A stretch of DNA of 64,000 nt from Actinernus sp. WN-2022 (GCA_030867875.1 JAOWCC010001501.1:17513524-17577523); one strand, 5' to 3'. Shown: positions 22,495-36,343, numbered from the stretch's first letter. Numbers and translations are program-made. The notes: a model not told the origin generated them from the letters alone.

Positions 22495-23115
22495 ATATTT
22501 GTACCGTATTCACTCACAGATAAGCCGCACTTGCAGAGTTTCTCGTGGAGGAACAAAAACCATCGAAGTAACAGGCCAACAACAACACTGCAACATTGAA
22601 GCTTTGTGGTGGAATGGAGATCCCATGTGTGGTGACATTTAGTTGCTCCAGAAAAGCAAGTACTATATTAAAACCATGTTAAAGATCTTTTGACATACAT
22701 CAAAATTAAATGGCTCTATTGCAAAAGCAATGACCAGTGCTTAGTTTCTTTTGGTTTTGTGTGGTGTTTAGTAGTATACCTTAACTCGCTTGAGTTAATA
22801 GAAATTATTTCTTTGAACATTTTAATTTATGTAAATTTATGGAACCTTGTGCAGATGTTCTCGCAGATAAGCCGCACCTCCGATTTAAAAAGAAGATTTT
22901 GGATAAAAAGGTACGGCTTATCAATGAGTGAATACGGTAATTCATAGATTAGAGGGTTTAATGTTGGTATGTAGCAAATACTGTAGTTATAGGAATCAAA
23001 ACCAGCCTATCTTCTGCAATATGGACCAACTAGATGAAATATTTGTGTTATTACTCGCGCAAATGAAGTTCAGGGAGAGTTACCGTATTTTATCACGTAT
23101 AAGCCGCATCCCTTA
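22495..23115. mobile_element. TAAGCCGCAC hAT-like MITE fragments
   Basis: CCGTATTCACTCACAGATAAGC-type left ends and a TACGGCTTATCAATGAGTGA right end (22912-22940) mark one or more short elements. The ATAAGCCGCA motif recurs at 22512, 22865, 23100, 24820, 25580, 26080 and 33845. No transposase is visible. Confidence 0.55.
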
Positions 23116-26030
23116 TTAAACCACAGGCAGCCCAAGCTAATGATTTTTACAAGGAATGTATGGAAATTTTTAGAAAAAATCTAAAACTGTACTAAAATGA
23201 TCAATAAAGTCATAAAATTTTACCTAAGTGTTGTGAAGTTGTTCCTCTTCATCACTGATGTGTTTATTTCTGGTTTGAGGAACTTCTGGGCCTTTTTCAC
23301 CCTCCCCTATATAAATATTGAGAAGGCAGGAAACACGAGACACCATTAGTCCACATGGCGACTCTTCGAAGCCTCGTAATTCTTCGAAAATCCAAACTTT
23401 CAGCATTTTACCTCCAGAAACCCTTTCTTACATTCCTCTAGCACTCATTTAATCGATCCATCGCTTATTTCTTCGCTTTGTAAGTACTCCACTTCAACGG
23501 TTTCTGCAGCCAACCTAGCATGTAACGATTCGGGGTACCGTCAGCTTAGTCTTTTTTTCATGGGCTGCCTGTGCTAGTTGAACGTGGCTTTTCTTCGGAA
23601 GCAGTGACGAACGAGTGCCGAAGGAATCCAACACCTCCGTGTTTTTTCGAGGAGATTTGGAGAACTATGTCATTGTGCTGCTCAATCGACCAATCACTGA
23701 ATGGTGAAATATGCAGAACAGAAGGCATATCAGCCATTGGAAGAGCGTAATGGGAATGGACAGTTTTCAATGAATCGTCAAATACAGTAGCGGAAATGCC
23801 ACTAGAACACACCATTACAACATTTCGTCCAAGGCTTTTCAGACGCGTTACGGTGTTGTTTACTCAACAGGATATTAATAGGGACTTTAAGCAAAACACG
23901 ACGGCATAAAACAATAGCCTTAATTACAAAATACAATAGCTGCACGTGAAAATGCACGTGGTCGCCTACATTTCCACCGTTCTCTGCAAAAACACAATGT
24001 GAAAACCCCAAATTGTACGTTTTAAAGAGAACGTGAACGTATAAGAAAGTAAATCAATCCGTTCGGCGTGAACGGAACTCTATACTTGGTCATATTTTTC
24101 AAAAATGTGGTTGTGAAAAACAATTCAAGGTGAACGAGGGAAATAGCACACACCAAATTTCGGGAGAAAGGCACTTTTCTACGTCCCGTCGTCATTACCG
24201 TCGCCGTCGGCTGGTTGCTTAAAGTCCCTAATATGTCCTGCTTTGGCAGTTCTAACTGCTCTTTGCTCATCTGTTAGGCTCCAGGAAAGATAAGGGTTAA
24301 TACGAGTTCTCACTGACCTATTTGTCACACCATATTCTAGCCGCTACACGGGCGTATATTTTCACTCATATTGCAGTCAGTTAATTCAACAGAATCGTCT
24401 ATAACAAATTCTTGTACAACTTACCTTGGTCAGTTCCGTTTTTGGTTATTTTACATTTGAAACAGCTTTTGAAGAAAACAAAATCAAGAAATTGACTACA
24501 TTTCTATTTGACATTTACTTCACCTATTGTTTGCTGAAAAGTTTGTGGGTCTGCCCTGCAGATTTCAAAGTTCAGCGATTGGTCGATTGAGCACAATGAC
24601 TTTGTTCTCCAAATCTCCTCGAAAAAACACGGAGGTGTTGGATTCCTCCGGCACTCGTTCGTCACTGCTTCCGAAGAAAAGCCACGTTCAACCACAGGCT
24701 GCCTGTGGTTCAACTAGCACAGGCAGCACATGAAAAAAAGGCTAAGCTGACGGTACCCCGGATCGTTACATGCTTAAGGTTGGCTGCAGAAACCATAGAA
24801 TTTGAGTACCGTAAACACCAGTGTATAAGCCGCACCCCAACAATTAGAAAATCTTTTGTCCGAGTTCATAAATGCTTGTACTTGATGCCAAACTTCTTCC
24901 AAAAAAAGAATAATCTTTTGTTGGAGTTCATAAACGCTCGTACTTGAAGCAAAACTTCATCAGATTGTCATAAATACATAATCGCAACTTTAATTCGATC
25001 GAATATGGTTCAACTTGCCTTGTCATTTCTTGTGTATATTTTAACCTGCAGTCTTTAAATCACTCCAGAATTCTTCTGCTTTTATTCTCCCATTAACTAA
25101 CAACAATTCCAAGGAACTGCATTCCTTTAATCGCTAGAGCAAGAAAGGTTTTCTGGCGAAACTATACTTGCACGAGTAGGTCTGAGATCCGCCATCTTGG
25201 ATTTTCATTAACTAGTGCCTGTTGAATCTCCCACGTGTAAAATTGCAAAGAATGCCTGGTTGTTTAGATGCCTGCTTTGACAAGCGCTGCGAATCAGCAT
25301 GTTTTGGAAGGTAAATAAGCTTGATCACATTTAAATATTCACGAAATTGTAATATATTAGGTCTAAGGTGGGTCTTAGAAGTGTTTTTGCTTTAATTCTT
25401 TCAAACTTTTTTTTTTCAATAATTACATGTATGCTTAAATTGCTATATTTAATACACGATCGGATGCGATTTGAACCCGATTGTAATGTACACACCATCG
25501 CATAATAAAAGCTTCATACAAGTTCATGATATGTAAATATATGTTAATGTTGGGTCTCCATTCTAGGTGTTCCCGTAGATAAGCAGCACCCCCGATTTTG
25601 AATGAAAATTTTGATTGAAAAGGTGCGGCTTATCTACGGGTGTTTACAGTACTTAGAAAGCGAGGAAATAAGCGATGGATCGATTAAATGAGTGCTAGAG
25701 GAATGTAAGAAAGGGTTTCTGGAGGTAAAATGCTGAAAGTTTGGATTTTCGAAGAATTACGAGGCTTCGAAGAGTCGCCACGTGGACTAATGGCATCTCG
25801 TGTTTCCTGCCTTCTCAATATTTATATAGGGGAGGGGGTAAAAAGCCCAGAAGTGCCTCAAACCAGAAATAAACACATCAGTGATGAAGAGGAACAACTT
25901 CACAACACACAGGTAAGATTTTATGACTTTATTGATCATTTTAGTACAGTTTTAGATTTTTTCTAAAAATTCCCATACATTCCTTGTAAAAATCATTAGC
26001 TGGGGCTGCCTGTGATTAAACTTCAGCCTG
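23088..26030. mobile_element. Rearranged palindromic hAT-like element
   Basis: The arm 23150-23480 (GTTGTGAAGTTGTTCCTCTT, then CCTATATAAATATTGAGAAG) recurs inverted at 25665-25990. A second block, 23500-23720 (GAACGTGGCTTTTCTTCGGA), recurs inverted at 24560-24790. Ends carry the ATAAGCCGCA motif. ORFs at 23224-23406, 25730-25966, 23558-23815 and 24504-24733 fall in these arms. No known domain was recognised in them. Confidence 0.55.
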
Positions 26031-26436
26031 ATAAACAGAAGCTTGTTTTTCCTGAAAGGTTTAAGGAAAAACCTTGTGTATAAGCCGTGCCACAAAATTC
26101 AGTAAGAGTAGTCTTGTTTTCGAGTTCATAAATGCTTCATAAGAGATTGTCATATCACAACAATGAATTGGTTACAACTTTGTATCCTTGTCCTTTCTTG
26201 TGTATATTTTAAGCTGCTGTCTTTAAATCACTTCAGAATTCTTCTGCTGTTGTTCCCCCATTAACCAACATATTTAAGGAACCTCATTCCTTCCCCGGCA
26301 AAACTTTGATGAACAATTCATGAATGGTTCATGAATTTATGTCCATGAACATTCATGAAATATTCATGAACTGTTCATGAATGGGAATGAACATTAAATG
26401 GCCACATTCATTAAAGATGATTTTCATGAACATCTC

Positions 26437-29400
26437 CCCGTACCAAAATCGCAGACCTGTTACAGACATGTTTTTGACCTTTAACATACCTGTAGATTAG
26501 CTTAAACATGCCTTAAATTTTATTAACTGGCAGATCTGCCGTTCACCTGTATGTTGTAGGGAGTTCGCCTGTATAAATCAGGTGAAAATAAGGTGAAGAA
26601 AAGACCTGTAAGAAACAGTCAACCGTAAGGCAAAGAACAGACATGTTTACATACCTGTAACAGACCTTACAGACCTGTTACAAACCTTTTTAGTATCGGA
26701 TTTCGGCTTGAAATAAACGTCACTTATCAGCTTCCTGTGTCTGGGCTTTGTCATATTGACTGCAGATCCCGGCTGTCAAATATCCTTTTGAAAAGCTTAC
26801 TAATTATAATAAATGCAATCGTAGTTCTTTTTATTTGCGCTTTTACCTCTACATTGTCTCCCCGGGATATGATAGTCTCACAATATTACTAGTTTCATAT
26901 ATGATATACACGAAAACGTTGTTGATCGATTGTAGACATTTAATTAACACGTTTTCTTTGTTCAAATAACTCATCTACTTGAAAAGCCTAATTACATGTC
27001 TTCTCTTTTTATAACTTACATGTACATTTGTAAGAGGATAACAGATACAAGTACAAAAGTTATGTATCCTGATACACGATTAAATTGAGTAACGTAGTTG
27101 CAATCCTTTACAAAACTTAATTAACTCAGATCTTTGTCTTCATTTTTGAGGATCGTGAGTGTTTGTTCGGGTACTACCGGAACTGTCCACTTTAGTGCTG
27201 CTGCATTAACGTATCCTGAAAGTTAAAGAGTCAAGATCTTTGATTCAGTGGTCACGAACTACGTAGAATACAACGTACTGCTAGCCGACTATCAAACACA
27301 CTGGGCAAACACAATCTAGCTACAGCGATTTTCAATAGTACGCGGACAAAGGTAGTCTGAGAAAACAGCTAGCCGACTCCCATATACAAAGAAGGTTTGT
27401 TCTGCCGAACTCACTGAAATATAGGGTACAATAAATAACATCGTACAGACAAATAACATCGTACAATCATAACTACAACGGCAAACAGAATATTTACGAA
27501 CGATGGCCGTATGAAGCTCTCCCAATACGGTAAGTTTCGCACGGGAATTCGCGCTGTTGAAATACTCTCGATTAACGGCATTAGAACGTGATATTGAAAA
27601 TCGCTGTTCTCTTTCAAGTTCTGTCATGTTGTTTTAGCGCCAATATTTTGATTGACAGGTCCTGCAAGGGAACGTGACTTGAAATCCCTTGTAGCATGCA
27701 CGGCGTTGAAACAGCGACATGAAGGAAATGAAATAATGATGAACGTCTGAAAATGTCTGAAATTGCGAGAGCGACAGAGAGAAATAAGAAAACAATAGAC
27801 AAAATTCCAACAGCGACATGCCCACCTTCCGAGATTGCGACACGACTAGTTTTGAAACTCGGACAAGGGCCATGCATACCCCTCTAAAAGGGTCTCAATA
27901 AACAAACACAGTAATATCAGAAACTCCACGATAATTAAACCAGATAGAAGGGAAATATACAATTATTAATTGTATTGTCGCTTTTGAGCCTAAACGTAAT
28001 TTAGAAGACAAAACTGGTATAATTATTGTCTCCAGCGGTGTAGATTGCAAGGGCTGTCGCCAACATGTTTGGAAATATATTTAAATATAAATATATATAA
28101 TTATTACTATTCAATTTATACAGATAATTTTTAGGTCTATAGGAAATATGTTGGGTCACTGATCGAAACCTCAAGAAAGATCCCGAAGAATATGCACACA
28201 TTTTTGAACGTTAAGATTTTCGCTACGATTTAAACATCTGTAAGTTTACGTTGAAAATATGTACTTGTTCTTCGCGATATTTCTCGACTTACAACGGTCA
28301 CACAAACATTCTGTGGACCCCCTCCCTACATAAACTGAAAAGTATGGCACATGTAAAAGCTCAAACTTTACTTACCTCCAATTTTTACCAGCTTTTTCTC
28401 TCTGCTCTCACGGTCGCAATTTCCCCCTCTTTTCTTTGTTCCTTTGGAACGCGCGTTAATGGAATAGTGTTAAATTCTTTGGTTTCAGTTTAACCAAAAA
28501 CTGGAATGTGCTTCTTCGAATTTCGTTGTGTACTCTGTTTAGCCGGAGCAGTTAATACAAACGAAGTAATCAAAGCAATCGCTATATATACTACGTACAG
28601 TATATGCAGACTCCAACGACCAATGTAGATATAAAAGTGTTCAAATCTCACAAACCAATCACGTCTTAGGAGATATCGTATTGTCAATTGTTGCAAAATG
28701 TTGATTTGTAGCGTGATCGTGAGCGCCAGAGCATGAATGAAAGGCAAACAAGTATAGTGTATTTAGTTTGGTAGCATTCTAACATTAACCTAGTATTGAG
28801 ACAACTTTAGAAGCTACATATAGTTTTGAGAACGTTTTCACGCAGGCTACGTTAGCCGTATCGTGAGTAGAAATACTAGCTTGGTAACTTTAGAATAGGT
28901 GCATGCATGATAGCAATTAAACTAATGTTTGTTCAGTGATAAGTGACTTCGAAAGGTCACACACAAAGTATACGTTTCAAGACGTTTGGCACGCTACACG
29001 GATCAAGAGGAGCATTGTACTTACAAATACGTTCAATAATGGGTCGTAAAAGAAAGTTTAATCCGGAAAGTTCAGCAGCCCGGCAATGAAACTGACACTC
29101 TTCCCCCACTCTTCACTATGAAATCACTGATTCCCACAACCATACAGAAGATAACTGCACTTCATCACTAGAAGAACATGCTACTAAACTATCTGGGGAC
29201 GGCAGCCGATGAACCTTTTCAAGATATGCCGAAAGATGATCATGGCAAAGAAAAGAACACACCGGGACGAAACTGAGCTTAGCTACCACTATTATATTTT
29301 AATAATCAAATAAAGGTAAGATTTTTCTTAGGTGCATACGGATCGGGATTTGTAGTTTAGCAAGTTCAAGCATGATAAGTTCGTGGATCGCGACCTAGTA

Positions 29401-29905
29401 ACGTACAAGACTAATTATAAAAAAAGATGTAGCAAAAATAAAAGCAAAAAATAGTGGAAAGCTTGTTAAAATACTGCAGTGTTTACATTAAATACGGTAT
29501 AAAAACGAACTATTGAACTTTGGACTGCTCGTCAGATAATTTTTGTCTGTTTAACATACAAATTATCTATGCTATTTTGCGTGCGTCATTTTACATCCAG
29601 GAGTTTATACATGCAGGTCTTTTACAGGTCTTAATCAGGCGAACAGATAAGGTCAAGAGCAGATAAAGGAGTGCAACTTGTTAAACAAATTAGTTTAATT
29701 AGAAAATACCTTTTACATGTCTGTTACAGGCGAAAGGAAAGGCGAAGTGCAGACATTGAAGCCCAATTTTTTTAGTCCCGTCTTACACAGGCGAATGACA
29801 GGCTTACAGACATGTCGTTTTCCCCCTCTTGACCTGCAGTACTACTGAAAATACATAATACAGACCTGTAACATGTCTGTAACAGGTCTGCGGTTTTGGT
29901 ACGGG
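26437..29905. mobile_element. 3.5 kb TIR element with ACAGACCTGT subterminal arrays
   Basis: The left end CCCGTACCAAAATCGCAGAC and the right end complement (CTGCGGTTTTGGTACGGG) are followed by many ACAGACCTGTTACAGACATG-type repeats (26450-26700 and 29600-29890). It is nested in the 7.1 kb element. Near 29041, a frame MGRKRKFNPESSAARQ ends at a stop; it resembles transposon-borne first exons I remember from cnidarian repeats. ORFs at 27316-27877 and 28001-28747 show no recognisable domain. Confidence 0.65.
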
Positions 29906-31167
29906 TCATGACCTAAAAGTACATGAACATTTCATGACGATGGTTCATGAACAGTTCATGAATCAGGCATGAACATTTACAGGCACTGTTCAAATACATT
30001 TGTGTAGACACTAGATTCATGAACAGTTCATGAATCAGGCATGAACATTTACAAGCAGTAATTCATAAAATTTATTAGATTTGGTAGATTCATGAATAGT
30101 TCATGAATCAGACATGAACACATCAGACAGCAGATTTGACCATGATAAATAAAGTAATTATAAATAAAGTAACATAAAAACAACATCAATAAAGAGTTAA
30201 TGCGTGTTTCATGCTAGCTAGTCCAGCTTTTAGTTTATTATCTATAGTATAATTTCTAGTTCTAAATACCAGCGATTCGGTTTTTCAGTCACTACATCAT
30301 GTGTACTGATGCATTTGACTTGCCCCTGTTTATTTCAAGGCTTGGCAAGCTTAAATGGATCTGCAACTCCAAGACCTGCAATGATATAACCAACAAATCT
30401 GGAATTATGATTAGAATTGCTTTTATCATTGACAATTTAGTAGGATTTGTTGCTCTGTGAATCCCATAGGCCGTCAAGCAGTAATCTCTTGGTTTGAAAA
30501 TTTTATGCCGCAGGGTTTAGAACTTCGATTCACGTATACAAAATATAAACTTTATTCCAAACTGTAAGATCTACAAAAGTCATAACTGAAATATTTTCGT
30601 GGTAAGAACAGTTTTACCAAAGATTAATGCAAATTTTGCTGAACGAATACGGGGCCCCCAGATAAAATAACGTCAGATAATGTCAGATAAAATAATGGCC
30701 ATTTTTGTTGACATGTTTGGGAAGTATTTTACCACATTGACATATTTGTTATTTGAAGTATATTCTATGTGAGCAATAATCTATTAAAACGAACTGAATT
30801 ACTAGAAAACTATAATATATATAATAGTGGTTTTAGGTAGTGACTGTTGCGTGAAACTGAAAGCACATATATTGTATTTCCAGGTGGTAGTATAAAAGTA
30901 AGACATTTTAAGCTTCAATAACCTACTCGGCTACTGTACATATTTCGCCATTAAATCGTGCCATCCAGAACTAGTGATGCCTCTCAGTTGCAGCGGTTAT
31001 TATTATCATTCCATCTAAAGAATATTGTGCTTGAAATACTCTTTGAATTAACCTTTCATTGAGCTTGTAAAACTCGAAGTCCAACCGAGCAACACACATC
31101 CCTTCAAAGAATAACCGCCCCTGGAGGCCTGGCAACTCTGCCAACCAAATATGGTCAACTTGGTTCC

Positions 31168-32600
31168 AGTCGTAAGAGTCTGAGATCGAAGGTCCTACGT
31201 TCTTATGTTCGAATTTCTTAGCAGAAATACACATTTTCAAAGGAGCAGACAGATAAACTTTGCTTATATAAACGATGGGAATTTCGTTTTTGAACAAGCC
31301 AGTCAAATTGGTAAGTCAACTCTTAGTCTAAAATAACCAGGAGAATGCTGTGATGCTTAATATTATTTTAGTCTCAGCCCTCATCCCTCAGCCTCCTCAC
31401 ACGACTGCTATCTTTAGTTAATTTAACTTATTTTATTTCTCATTTCATTGTATTTATTGTGATGTTTATCCTGCCTTCAAATAAAATAATTATGTAGCCT
31501 TTCCATGCAGTAGTCTCTGTTCCTTAAGGATTCCCTGAGAAACCTGGTAATTCATTTTGCAAGGGGAATTTGGCTGAACGAACTCATTTGAACCGGAAAA
31601 GACAATGCATTGTTGTTTCACCCTCCCCTATATAAATATTGAGAAGGCAGGAAACACGAGACACCATTAGTCCACGTGGCGACTCTTCGAAGCCTCGTAA
31701 TTCTTCGAAAATCCAAACTTTCAGCATTTTACCTCCAGAAACCCTTTCTTACATTCCTCTAGCACTCATTTAATCGATCCATCGCTTATTTCCTCGCTTT
31801 GTAAGTACTCCACTTCTACGGTTTCTGCAGCCAACCTAGCATGTAACGATCCAGGGTACCGTCAGCTTAGTCTTTTTCATGGGCTGCCTGTGCTAGTTGA
31901 ACCACAGGCAGCCTGTGGTTGAACGTGGCTTTTCTTCGGAAGCAGTGACGAACGAGTGCCGAAGGAATCCAATACCTCCGTGTTTTTTCGAGGAGATTTG
32001 GAGAACGAAGTCATTGTGCTCAATCGACCAATCGCTGAACGGTGAAATATGCAGAACAGAAGGCATATCAGTCATTGGAAGAGCGTAATGGGAATGGACA
32101 GTTTTCAATGAATCGTCAAATACAGTAGCGGAAATGCCACTAGAACACACCATTACAAGTAAGAGTCGGAGATCGAAGGTCCTACGTTCTTCTGTTCGAA
32201 TTTCTTAGCAGAAATACACATTTTCAAAGGAGCAGACAGAAAAACTTTGCTTATATAAACGATGGGAATTTCGTTTTTGAACAAGCCAGTCAAATTGGTA
32301 AGTCAACTCTTAGTCTAAAATAACCAGGAGAATGCTGTAATGCTTAATATTATTTTAGTCTCAGCCCTCAGCCTCCTCACACGACTGCTATCTTTAGTTA
32401 ATTTAATTATTTTATTTCTTATTTCATTGTATTTATTGTGATGTTTATCCTGCCTTCAAATAAAATAATTATGTAGCCTTTCCATGCAGTAGTCTCTGTT
32501 CCTTAAGGATTCCCTGAGAAACCTGGCAATTCATTTCGCAAGGGGAATTTGGCTGAATGAACTCTTTTGAACCGGAAAAGACAATTGTTGTTTCATTGAT
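31168..32600 (+). repeat. About 430 bp direct duplication flanking a repeat
   Basis: 31168-31610 and 32157-32595 are near-identical in the same orientation (TCGAAGGTCCTACGTTCTT ... CCGGAAAAGACAAT). Between them, 31618-32157 matches 23296-23818. It could be a segmental duplication around an insertion or an LTR-like arrangement; no primer-binding site or coding sequence supports an LTR element. Confidence 0.6.
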
Positions 32601-33834
32601 TATGTTGTCTGCCAGACGGGTTCTACTTTATTAACTGATAAAACGGTGTAACCATATCACATCAGTGTTAATATAAAAAAAAACAATTTACAATAATAAC
32701 AACTAGGTTAATAATAATGCCATGATAAAAGGAGACACACTTAGTAATATGATAACAACATTAAAAAAATAAAACCATTCTCCTGATTCAATAAAATGTT
32801 GGCGTACAGCGGTCTTAAATTAGTTAGTGTCATTATTATTAACTACGCTCGGGGAGCTAATAGACCATGGAAAAAAAGCTATTGCTATGTTGATTACAGT
32901 TTGAATGTGGTCTCAAGAATAATATAGGGTTGGTAAAAGTTCATCAGAGGTTATTAATGTTGCAGTTGATGAATTTCTTGTGAACTCCCCATGAACTTTC
33001 TAGCATTTTTAAAATGTTCATGAAAGGTTCTTCAACTTATTATTTTGTGAAATTATAACAGTTCATGAGTTCACGATAGTTCATTAGAGATTCATTATTG
33101 TATTTCATGAATTAATTATGAACTCTCCTGAACCATCTTAGGTTCTTGAAATGTTCATGAAATGTTCTTGAAATAATTCAGTGAACCTTTCAAGAAAAAA
33201 TGTATTTTGTTCCATTCGTGAACAATTCATCATAAGTTTGTGAACATATTTGGTATTTATCAGTGACCATGAAATATTCATGAATAGTTCAATGAACATT
33301 TCATGAATTTTAGTTCATGAACTGAGACAATTGCCAGTTAAGAACATATCAAGAACTGTTCATGAACTTTCATGAATAGTTCATGCTGGTTCATGAAATC
33401 ATGAACATATTTTCGCCAGGGTAATTAAGCGCACAAGAAAGTAAGATATTTTGGCAAAACTATATGAGCACATGTCTGAGTCCATGGTCCGCCATCTTGG
33501 ATTTTCAAGGAGGCCTGGGGCAAGAGATTTCTCGAACGTCCGATCGAGCGTGAGCTCCGAAGTTGAACACGAACTCAATGAGAATTATACTTTATTTGAA
33601 AATCTGAAGGCTTCCAAGACCAATAATTATGGCCTTTAACAAAACTAGGAACCATTTGGGGAGTTAGCAGAGAAGATGACAGGCAACTGGACAGCTAGCT
33701 AGTTTTCTTTGGAAAGCGAAGGAGAGGAGTTTGAGTAGAAATCTTGCTGACACTTGTTTTCTGTGAATTGAATGTGTCATTTCTATTGTTCATATGGCTT
33801 TGTTTACGGTCATTGCAAAAAAGTTTTCTGAAAA

Positions 33835-33936
33835 CACTCACATATAAGCAGCACCCCCAACTTTGTGACAATTTTTTGTTACTTTCAAAATCTGACAGTC
33901 AAAAAAGGTGTGGCTTATACGTGATAAAATATGGTA
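33835..33936. mobile_element. Short TAAGCAGCACC hAT-like MITE
   Basis: Left part CATATAAGCAGCACCCCCAA and right part GGTGTGGCTTATACGTGATA are inverted and about 100 bp apart. Same family as the elements at 22495-26100. Confidence 0.6.
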
Positions 33937-33975
33937 AGCCATTTAAAATTTTTGTTTTCGCTATCATTTCTCACC

Positions 33976-34079
33976 CTGGGGCCGGTTATTCGAAGCAAGG
34001 TTAAGCATTAACCCAGGGTTAAATTGCTAACCCAGGGTTAAACTGTACAGATTTAGCGCTTCGAACAACCCGGCCCTGA
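33976..34079. mobile_element. Short MITE, GGGCCGGTTATTCGAAGC ends
   Basis: Inverted ends GGGGCCGGTTATTCGAAGC and GCTTCGAACAACCCGGCCC enclose two AACCCAGGGTTAA palindromes; about 100 bp. Confidence 0.7.
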
Positions 34080-34349
34080 ACTTTAATGTAAATCAAACTA
34101 AGAAGAACCCTTGCAGTTTTCTATGGGTAATATTTTGTTGAATACCCCATGTCTCTACAACATTGCTCTCTAGCTATACCCGTAAAAATCCATCGCCCTT
34201 TTGGTTTTGCCCGCAAAGGATGCTGGGCCAGATTCATTTTCTATTTTCTAGTCCAAAACTGGACTAAAGAAAGTTGCAGCGTTAAATTCATAGTTTTGGT
34301 ACTATTTTCAGGTCAATTTTATTTTAACCTACATGTAGGTTAAAAAATT

Positions 34350-35765
34350 TAACCTCAAAGGAGCTCATTCAACCAAGATGCATTGCGAGCTCAAATTTCT
34401 CGATCCTCAATTTTCAGGGCCCCCGATAATGGCTCTGGAGAGCTTCTTGAAACAAATCCTATTCCATCGGTCTCACAGGGGCATACCAGTTGATTATTTG
34501 TAGGGGAAAATGTTCCTTATTTATTAGCTTTTGTGTTCAGTCATATATTTCCGAATTTTCACCTGCCAGGGGAAGTATTCAACGTACTCTGGAGTTGCCT
34601 TTGGTCAGTGAAATTATTACTAGAGCCTGTACTGGAGTTAAGACGACTGTTTGATCGTAATTCCTACAGTTTATCCAAACCAGGGCCTTTCTACATTGGC
34701 TTGATCGGCCCGCAGACCTAAATGGCATGAAATTTAAAGGTCAGAAGAGCTGAGCCTTTTGCTTATCATCATCGGACACTTACAACATTTAAAGCAAATT
34801 GCTTTGACTGAAGACTCAAGTACGCGGTACACGCGCGGTACATGCAAGATTACAAATCTTGCAGTTTCTCTCTTAGTCTTATAGTCTTGGTTTTCGCTCA
34901 ATGTACATGGACAACGCTGAGACAATTAAAGTAAGTAAAAGTGAAATGTTGTGTTGATATCTGCATGAGTGGCAGTAAAGTGGAAACCTATTTTATAAAT
35001 GTTTCTTTGCTGATGAATAAACTTCAAGTTTGATCAAGTGCCACTGGGCGCTCAGAAAATTGATTGATCTATATTTTTTTTACCCAGCATATCCAATGTA
35101 CGATTAACAGAAGTCAAGGGGCTTTTAAAATGACACAAACCGGCTGAAATTCAGGCTAACAAACAACAACAACATACGGATTCGATTCCTCAAATTTGAT
35201 TTCAAATTTGCATATTGCATTGGCGAGTCAAAATGTGGTGTGGAGAACACACGGACCTTGAACACATAGAATGTGGCAAACAGTACTTCAACATTTCAAA
35301 CCAGCATTTTGGCAGGGACAACCTATAAAGCTCCTTTCTTTCGACTACACGTTCTTGCATGCACAAGCCTAGAAAGGAAAGAACTCTAAATGTATAACGC
35401 TATCGTAGAATTGATTAATTTCCTTGCCACACGATCTGCATCGCTAGAACTTGGTCCAGAAGTTGGACAAATTAAGTTGGTTCGCTAGATCGAGCATGAG
35501 ATCAATTGCTAGCATCACGTCGAGGAATTTTGATCGGAGAACTGTAGTAATTCTGCTCATTCTATTGTATTTCTTCAAGTATAAAGGCAACCGATCTCCC
35601 AGCCGATCTCGGCCATTAAGTTCAACTCGTAAACTCTATTTATAAACAGCCCGATATCGCATTTTCTGATTGGCAGCTGTCCGATTTCAAGTAGTTTCTC
35701 GTATGAAAACAATAACAGCTAGTGACTCGTAATGCATCTTGGTTGAATGAGCTCCTTTAAGGTTA
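34350..35765. mobile_element. 1.4 kb TIR element
   Basis: The left end TAACCTCAAAGGAGCTCATT and the right complement (AATGAGCTCCTTTAAGGTTA) match over about 35 bp through AACCAAGATGCATT. No transposase ORF was recognised inside. A clear target duplication was not found. Confidence 0.7.
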
Positions 35766-35815
35766 TTTTTTGGAACCACATAGCATTTTACCCCTTCAAT
35801 TCATTATCATAGTCA

Positions 35816-36010
35816 TTGTCGGAACCAACCATCTGCCTGTGCTTGCCAGAAGGTATTTTTTCACTTGTATTGTACGTCAAATGGGCTAATGGGTTTGTAT
35901 CACCAATTTTGTGCACAATTTTAGTGAACAGAAATACATGTTCCAGCCTGGCTATTATAAGGTTTTTACTGCATATATGCAAATTTGGACTAGACTGTGG
36001 GGACTGTGTA
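35816..36010 (+). repeat. Dispersed repeat, copy A
   Basis: CCATCTGCCTGTGCTTGCCA ... TTGTGCACAATTTTAGTGAA ... GCAAATTTGGACTAGA is repeated, diverged and with an extra AT-rich insertion, at 60601-60845 in the same orientation. Confidence 0.65.
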
Positions 36011-36343
36011 CTAGAAGCCCCATCATATATAGTAAATGAGTATGGTGTTTCACATCAATCACTCAGTGGCACAGTGGTTAAGGCTCTGACCAACAGAGGG
36101 GTAATTTAAGGCTAGAGAAAGGAAAGCAGAGGGGGAGGGTGAATTTATTTTTAGTACACAAAAATGATCTAGGTAAAAAAACTGACCTACATCAGTAGGT
36201 AAAAAAAATACCCTAGGTTGAAAAAAATGACCCAGTTTGGAAAAAAATTAACTACTAGTAGGTTAACAAAACTGATCCGAATATAATTAATTTGACCTGT
36301 AACATAGCCATTGTTTTCCGGCATTGAAACAATGGCCACACTT

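Larger units (their letters stand above)
26293..33421. mobile_element. 7.1 kb TIR element with ATTCATGAA subterminal arrays
   Basis: The left end CCCCGGCAAAACTTTGATGA and the right end (read inward) CCCTGGCGAAAATATGTTCA are followed on both sides by arrays of ATTCATGAA / GTTCATGAA palindromes (26310-26430 and 32940-33415). A paralogous empty site at about 25118-25205 matches the left and right flanks joined directly (CATTCCTT + TAATTAAGC versus CATTCCTTTAATCGC). This supports the boundaries and indicates a target duplication of at most 1 bp. The interior contains another transposon and repeats but no recognised transposase. Confidence 0.65.

Noticed and set aside
27316..28747. Minus-strand ORFs as transposase of the 26437-29905 element
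   Set aside because: They are short, overlap in different frames and show no DDE or zinc-finger motif.
31168..32600. LTR retrotransposon
   Set aside because: No TG..CA termini, primer-binding site, polypurine tract or coding sequence between the repeats.
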